From Mixophyes australis (Eukaryota; Chordata; Amphibia; Anura; Limnodynastidae): a stretch of DNA of 64,000 nt. A program made the position numbers and the translations under genes. Below, one piece after another: positions 59,290-64,000 of the stretch. Position 1 is the first letter of the stretch. Each line of letters starts with the position of its first letter. The notes beneath the pieces are model-generated. The model saw only the letters and a list, made by a program, of their open reading frames with translations, was not told the DNA's origin and did not search any database. The stretch covers positions 61,274,789 through 61,338,788 of the forward strand of contig JAVHZZ010000003.1 of the NCBI GenBank assembly GCA_036250195.1, written 5' to 3'.

Positions 59290-60652
59290 TTATTTGCCTT
59301 GCCTGGTCTTAATTTCTTAGCTTTGGCTCTAATATTTTCTTTGCAATCTTTCCTCAAATGTCCCTTCTTAAGACAGTAAAACACTTTAAAGATTTCTGTT
59401 TCTTTCGTCCCTTATAGTGGTTTTTATAATTCTGAGGTTGTGAATGTAATTTTTCTAACGCCTGGATACCCAACATCATTAACCTATCATTCTATGCTTT
59501 TTTCCTTTTTACATCTATTTTTTATCATGTTCTATGGCATGTTCTCTGATATCATTTACCGTGAGACCTCTCCAATTAGGAAAAGAGGTTTGTATCCAGG
59601 TCCTTAGATCCTCCCGGAGGCCGTCCATTAGTACTGCAACAACTACCTCCCTGTAATGTGGATTACCCCTTATATCTGATATCCCTGTGTACTTAATCAA
59701 GGCCGCTATAGCCCTAGAAAAATAATCAGTTGTAATCTCATTACCTTTTTGTTTGATGGTTAATATTTTGTCACATTCCATTGTCACTGGAAAATATATG
59801 GCTAACTTTGTGATTATACATCCAATATTATCCTGATTGTCATCCTCAGTTAAGGGTTTATCCTTCTCCAACCTACAATCCTTAATGAACTTTTGTATAT
59901 CAGTATCAAGAGGAAGACAAGCTTTAAACAACACTCGCCAATCTTTATTAGTAGGCTCATGTGCATTACCTAAATGTCTAATAAATTTCTGACACTTGGC
60001 CAAATCTTTTCTAGGATCAGGGAAATCAGACATAATTGTAAATAGTTCCGCCTTAGTCCATGGAAAATACATTGCTACCTGTTTCATGGGAACTACACCA
60101 TCTCTGTCCGCTTTCCCATTGGGAACTGCTGTTGTGCGGACAGGATATAAGCCTACCAAATCACTATGCTCTGAACTAGTTGCTGGCTTCGCTGTTGCAG
60201 TACAATGAATGTCTCCCCCTTTGATAACCTTTACATTATTCTCACCAATTTCAGCTACTGCCCCTGCTGGTGGAACCATTCCCTTTCCTTGTCTGTGTAT
60301 GTTACTGGCATGGGCAATGGCTGAAATGACTGTGGGTACATCTTCTTCCTTTAAAACATTACTTAAGACATCATACAACTTACTAGTTACAGTTTTTACA
60401 TTTTTGGTATTGGCTGTACTATCCGCCCCGACCGAATTTGTCGGGGGCGTGTTTGCGCTCAGTTCACCATGCTTTGCAACGCACACTTCCGGAATGCTTG
60501 TTTCCCATACCCTTACTTCCGCTGAGCACGCGCTTCCTTGCCACGTGTACCCTTCTTGTTGCCACAATTTTAAACAGTCATCATGTTCAATTCTCGTTTT
60601 TGTTGATTTAATCAACCTTACTTTATCTCTAACATTATTTAACACCTCTGAG
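59290..60652 (-). pseudogene. Retrovirus-like gag, damaged
   Basis: The main open stretch (60645-59515) has 376 codons. It follows an in-frame stop and its first codon in frame is GTG; there is no ATG until about residue 123, so the usual start is absent or lies on another exon. N-terminal matrix-like part has KLWQQEGYTW; a variable middle follows; near residue 167 comes LYPVR and at 193 YFPWTKAEL, the beginning of a capsid-like helical region running to the end (LMDGLREDLRTW, TVNDIREHA). The frame stops at 59515. Beyond it, a Lys-rich nucleocapsid-like region continues in a shifted frame, and a single zinc knuckle of the C-x2-C-x4-H-x4-C type at about 59342-59387 is split by an apparent one-base deletion. 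No protease or pol frame follows. Confidence 0.75.
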
Positions 60653-61924
60653 TAAGACTACCTATGTTTGGGAAAGGTTTCACACACTCCCGGGTCATCT
60701 TGACCCATTTGTCGCAGTATGCCGTTGCATACGCACCGTATTTATTATATACATAACATACTTCGCCGAACCAGCCGGCCATTCATTAGGCAGCACAACA
60801 TGAACTATCTATAGCGTATCCATTGTAAAAACAACCTATTTCTCAACGCTACGCAAAACAGAACCTACTAGAGATTTTTATCCGTGGACGGTTTCAACAG
60901 GTACGTCCCCTTAAAAATATCAATGTCTTTCCTAGTTTGAGTACTTTACCACTGTTAGCAACCGATATCAATCAAGAATATCAGTGGTTGCAGCGTATTT
61001 CCTCCCACATCTCCCAAGTCGCAATCACAGCTGTACTAAATCAACCATGCGGTCCGATCGCACCGCTTACGGATACTAACTATCAGTAACCTTTGCGATT
61101 AATATTTGGGAATGCAGCGAAAACCTGTTATTTTCGCTTTGAGTATGCCAAGCATACTCTGTGGTGTCTCTTTATCACCTGCTCTTATTAGAACAGAACA
61201 CCACTCACACAAAGGTTTCTTTATATCCTGCTCAGCCCTAGAACAGAACCTTTGTTGTCAGGTCACCTTTTTTTACCATGCCCCGCCAGACACACCTGAA
61301 CCAAAGCGCTATCAATTTTAAATAGTTCCACACTGCCCTCCCAATACTTAATCAAGGCCCTGCCATGCGGTCCAACCGCACTGCTCAGAGATACTAGTTA
61401 TCTGTGAACATTGTGATTAGTATTAGGCACACGTGTAAAAACCTATAGTTGCCTATAGTTACCAGTATACTTTTGCCTTTATGTATAAATAACATTCACA
61501 TACACACACATAACCTTTGTTTTCTGTACAGAAAATAAATTTCCCAAACAATGGCACTATCCTTTCAGAGATTTTACCAAGTGATTACACTATGCATAGA
61601 TAACAGACTATGATCATGACTGTTTACACACGTGGCAACAATAGCGGAAGTACACATACTCTATGCAATGCTATACCCTTTAAAACGCAAAACGACAATA
61701 AAAAGAAACATTTTTCTTTCTTGTCCCTAGATTCAAACTAGCGTTCCTTCAGTCTACGCAACAACGGACATTCGGTTTCGCAACACAAAGTGAACCACAG
61801 GTCTTAAACACATTGCGTTCTTTCCTGTTATGCGACGCGTCCGCCAATCCACCCTTTGTTGAGGAACCGAATACCGTAAGCGTTTCATACCTGCCGGTAA
61901 CGTAACTCCCCTTCGAGCCCCCAA
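60653..61924 (-). other. ERV 5' leader with primer-binding site
   Basis: Long untranslated leader between the 5' LTR and gag. The primer-binding site (61914-61923) is one base from the LTR. Several CpG-containing direct repeats occur (tgcggtcc-gatcgcacc-like at 61048-61066 and tgcggtccaaccgcac at 61364-61381). A word tccaccctttg at 61848-61858 duplicates the purine-tract region next to the 3' LTR. Confidence 0.6.
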
Positions 61925-62772
61925 ATTATTAAAGTAATTCTATCGTCTTCAAATAAGCATTGCCCAATCAATTGTATGTGTTTCCAAAGCACAAAGTGAT
62001 TTATTTTAGCAGATGTAAATAGTCAACAATTCAATACATTATTATATTATGATACAGTACAGTACAGCCAATACCAAAAGTTACATACATACCGCGCTCT
62101 TATAGCATTGCACTCGCTGCGCTAACCAGGGGCACCCCTGGACAGTGATTCACCTTTTGAATACTGTGATCAGTGAAGTCTGAGAGCCAGGGGGAGTGCA
62201 GCTATGATTATATACAGTACAGTGTTACACAGTGAACAATAGAGATGACGTAGATTGTTTCTATAGGTCCAGACGTTGGGTGGGTCCAGGGTAAATAGGT
62301 CATAGGCTGATTCAATCTAAGGAATCCAAAGGTGGGGGTCGTCTCTCCAGGGGGTCTGCTCCTTTCATAGCCAGCATCATACAAAGGTTTACTGCCTAAT
62401 ATCAATAACTAAAGTATGCAATGTGCGATCTCTTCGCCGACTGCACCGGACAGCTGCTGATGAATAGGGGATCAATATGATATCAGGCATGACACCTTTC
62501 CTATAACCTAAACCTTTAATAACACTAAAATGTACATATAATCATATTATATAAACTAATAATAAACCAAATACTATCTGCTCATAAATTACAGTGTAAC
62601 GGAACCAATATGAATTATATAGATAACTAAATGTTGTAATGCGAGTGTGTGCGTGCGTATTTTACCGTGCGATCGCACCATGCCACGTGTTACGTGGCGT
62701 ACGGATCGCAATCGCACGGCAAAACAATATTAACCAATATACTTTCGTTCATCCAATTATACGACTTCGACA
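61925..62772 (-). repeat. 5' LTR
   Basis: 848 bp, same orientation and ends as the other LTR. Polyadenylation signal complement tttatt at 62000-62005. Transcription would run leftward into the leader and gag. Base differences from the 3' LTR are few and scattered. Confidence 0.85.
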
Positions 62773-64000
62773 CCTTGGAAAATGAGCTGTTCCTTCCTTC
62801 AGATTTACAGCCCTTTAATTTGACACTGACAGCATTTGGTGTGTTTAACGAAGTGCAGTGGTTGACATCTTCACTAGTGGGGACTCTGCATACTCTCCTT
62901 GGGTTACTTAGGGGACACTTGGCTAATTTCACATATTAGGTCTGTTTCAATTATGGGTTCTTTCAAGTTGAAATTGATCATCTGATTTAGAGAGAAAAAG
63001 AATGAAAAATATAAAAATGTGTTTGTATGTATAATATTTATAATATATTGTTCCCTCCCTTTATAACACCATCCTCACTTACCACAAGATAACTTTTGGA
63101 AGTTTGACCACATTGGTGATAGAAAGGTCTATTACTTTGATTTTCTTGCTGAATAGAAACACAAAGATCTCTGCTACAGTGCCTCTAGTGTCTGTCATAG
63201 GCTTCGGATGTTACTGACAAATGAAGTTAAAAAATCTCTGCAGATGATTGAAGTAGACACAAACATAAAGCACCCACACACATTTACCAAACTCTGGTAC
63301 CCATTTGGTGTCCCTATTAACGTTAGAAGCTGTAGAATAAGATTTGAGGTACAACAGGTTTCAATTATGTGTCCGTATTTTAAATGTATAATTTCCATAA
63401 TTTAAAGACATTTTCCTTCCAAAATAAAGACCTGTCAGATGTTAAAAATATAAAATTCCCTTTTGATACAATAATGAAGAAAACGTTATTCTTGGCTATA
63501 CTAAAGCAGTGTAAAATTTTGACAAGTGGTGTGTCTTACTATAGTGCAAAATACACAAATACCCCTGGTAACGAAACAGTTAATGCCATCCTGGTGAAAG
63601 TAGTTTCTAGTATTGCTGTAAGAATCTGTCTGCCGTTTGTTTTCCTGTCTCTTTCCAGCATTGAAAAACAAATCTGACATATTAATGGGTAAAGCTTTTT
63701 GTTTCCATATTTTTAGCCCATTATATCATTGTTGATCACTTCAGAGCTTATAATGGCACCTTATAATTTTGGTGATAAAACACACGTATGACTTGTGACT
63801 GGTAGTTTGATGCCACACTTAAATAATATAATAAAAATAACATTAAATCTCTGTAAACCTTAACGCAAACAACAATGCTGTTGACCATATCCTTTGCTTG
63901 AATATGATTTAGAGAGAGCGGATAGAGGACTGCATGAATCATATTTTATTTGGCTAGACCTTCAATATTCAATACATTATATCAATAATAACAATATTTT
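62773..64000. other. Intronic sequence, nothing recognised
   Basis: About 1.2 kb of AT-rich DNA. No exon, RNA gene or mobile element was supported. Confidence 0.4.

Larger units (their letters stand above)
54430..62772 (-). mobile_element. Endogenous retrovirus-like LTR element, defective
   Basis: Two direct repeats of about 845 bp bound a 6.65-kb interior. On the minus strand the LTR begins TGTCGAAG and ends about TTTAATAAT. Next to the 5' LTR (right end) is a primer-binding site TGGGGGCTCG (61914-61923 on the plus strand), matching the first ten bases of the proline-tRNA type. Next to the 3' LTR is a short purine tract AAAGGGTGGA (55275-55284). Order on the minus strand: 5' LTR, 1.27-kb leader, gag, then about 4 kb with no recognisable pol or env, then 3' LTR. 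The LTRs differ by roughly ten substitutions and two small indels by eye. No target-site duplication was found at the outer borders. Confidence 0.8.

Noticed and set aside
61049..61381. tRNA-like or promoter-like signals in the CpG-containing direct repeats
   Set aside because: No cloverleaf or A/B box arrangement found; they are part of the ERV leader.
15023..64000. Search for the next PPP2R3A exon or the alternative PR72 first exon
   Set aside because: No stretch with the expected Pro-rich or PR72 N-terminal wording flanked by splice sites was recognised by eye; a spliced alignment would be needed to exclude a short exon.

Overview
The window looks like intronic DNA of a large, repeat-rich vertebrate genome, most likely an amphibian and probably a frog. 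The single host gene recognised is the large 5' coding exon of PPP2R3A (PP2A regulatory subunit B''alpha, long PR130 form), at about 12.5-15.0 kb on the plus strand. It ends at a clean GTAAG donor on a codon boundary. The 12.5 kb upstream and 49 kb downstream read as introns of that gene. I found no other host exon and no tRNA or rRNA gene. The amphibian call is an inference from the mobile elements: CR1/L2-type LINE with an esterase ORF1, DIRS, L1/Tx1-like, Tc1-like, many hAT families, and palindromic MITEs of a kind I recall from frog genomes.

Layout. 0-12.4 kb: an L1-like reverse transcriptase relic (0.9-2.0 kb), a TA microsatellite and several MITEs, including a hAT MITE with a perfect 8-bp target duplication at 10.8-11.1 kb. 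12.5-15.0 kb: the PPP2R3A exon. 15-24 kb: intron with a TTAA-type MITE (16.8-17.2 kb) and dispersed repeats. 24.4-27.7 kb: a nest in which one hAT element (8-bp duplication gtttaggg) holds a second, transposase-bearing hAT element, which in turn holds a 344-bp TG...CA insertion with a 5-bp duplication. 29.4-32.6 kb: a non-autonomous hAT element (8-bp duplication gtcgttag) swollen by several minisatellites.

33.8-41.4 kb: a Tc1 fragment, then a DIRS-type tyrosine recombinase retrotransposon relic apparently interrupted by an almost full-length CR1/L2-type LINE (ORF1 intact; ORF2 broken by one in-frame stop), then an L1 endonuclease relic. 42.6-43.7 kb: a complete but decayed Tc1 element. 44.9-45.1 kb: a second Tc1 3' fragment. 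47.1-50.2 kb: a hAT element with a perfect 8-bp duplication (atgaggac), a truncated minus-strand transposase, two different tandem arrays that both have a 100-bp period, and a nested 394-bp hAT MITE. 53.3-54.2 kb: an 86-bp minisatellite. 54.4-62.8 kb: a minus-strand LTR retroelement (endogenous retrovirus-like) with two nearly identical LTRs of about 845 bp, a proline-tRNA-like primer site and a damaged gag, but no recognisable pol or env.

The genes do not form a pathway. The story is one host exon in an intron landscape built by serial, datable insertions. The most informative signals are the target-site duplications, which fix element borders and nesting order, and the two hAT copies that share a transposase family yet have lost different parts of it.
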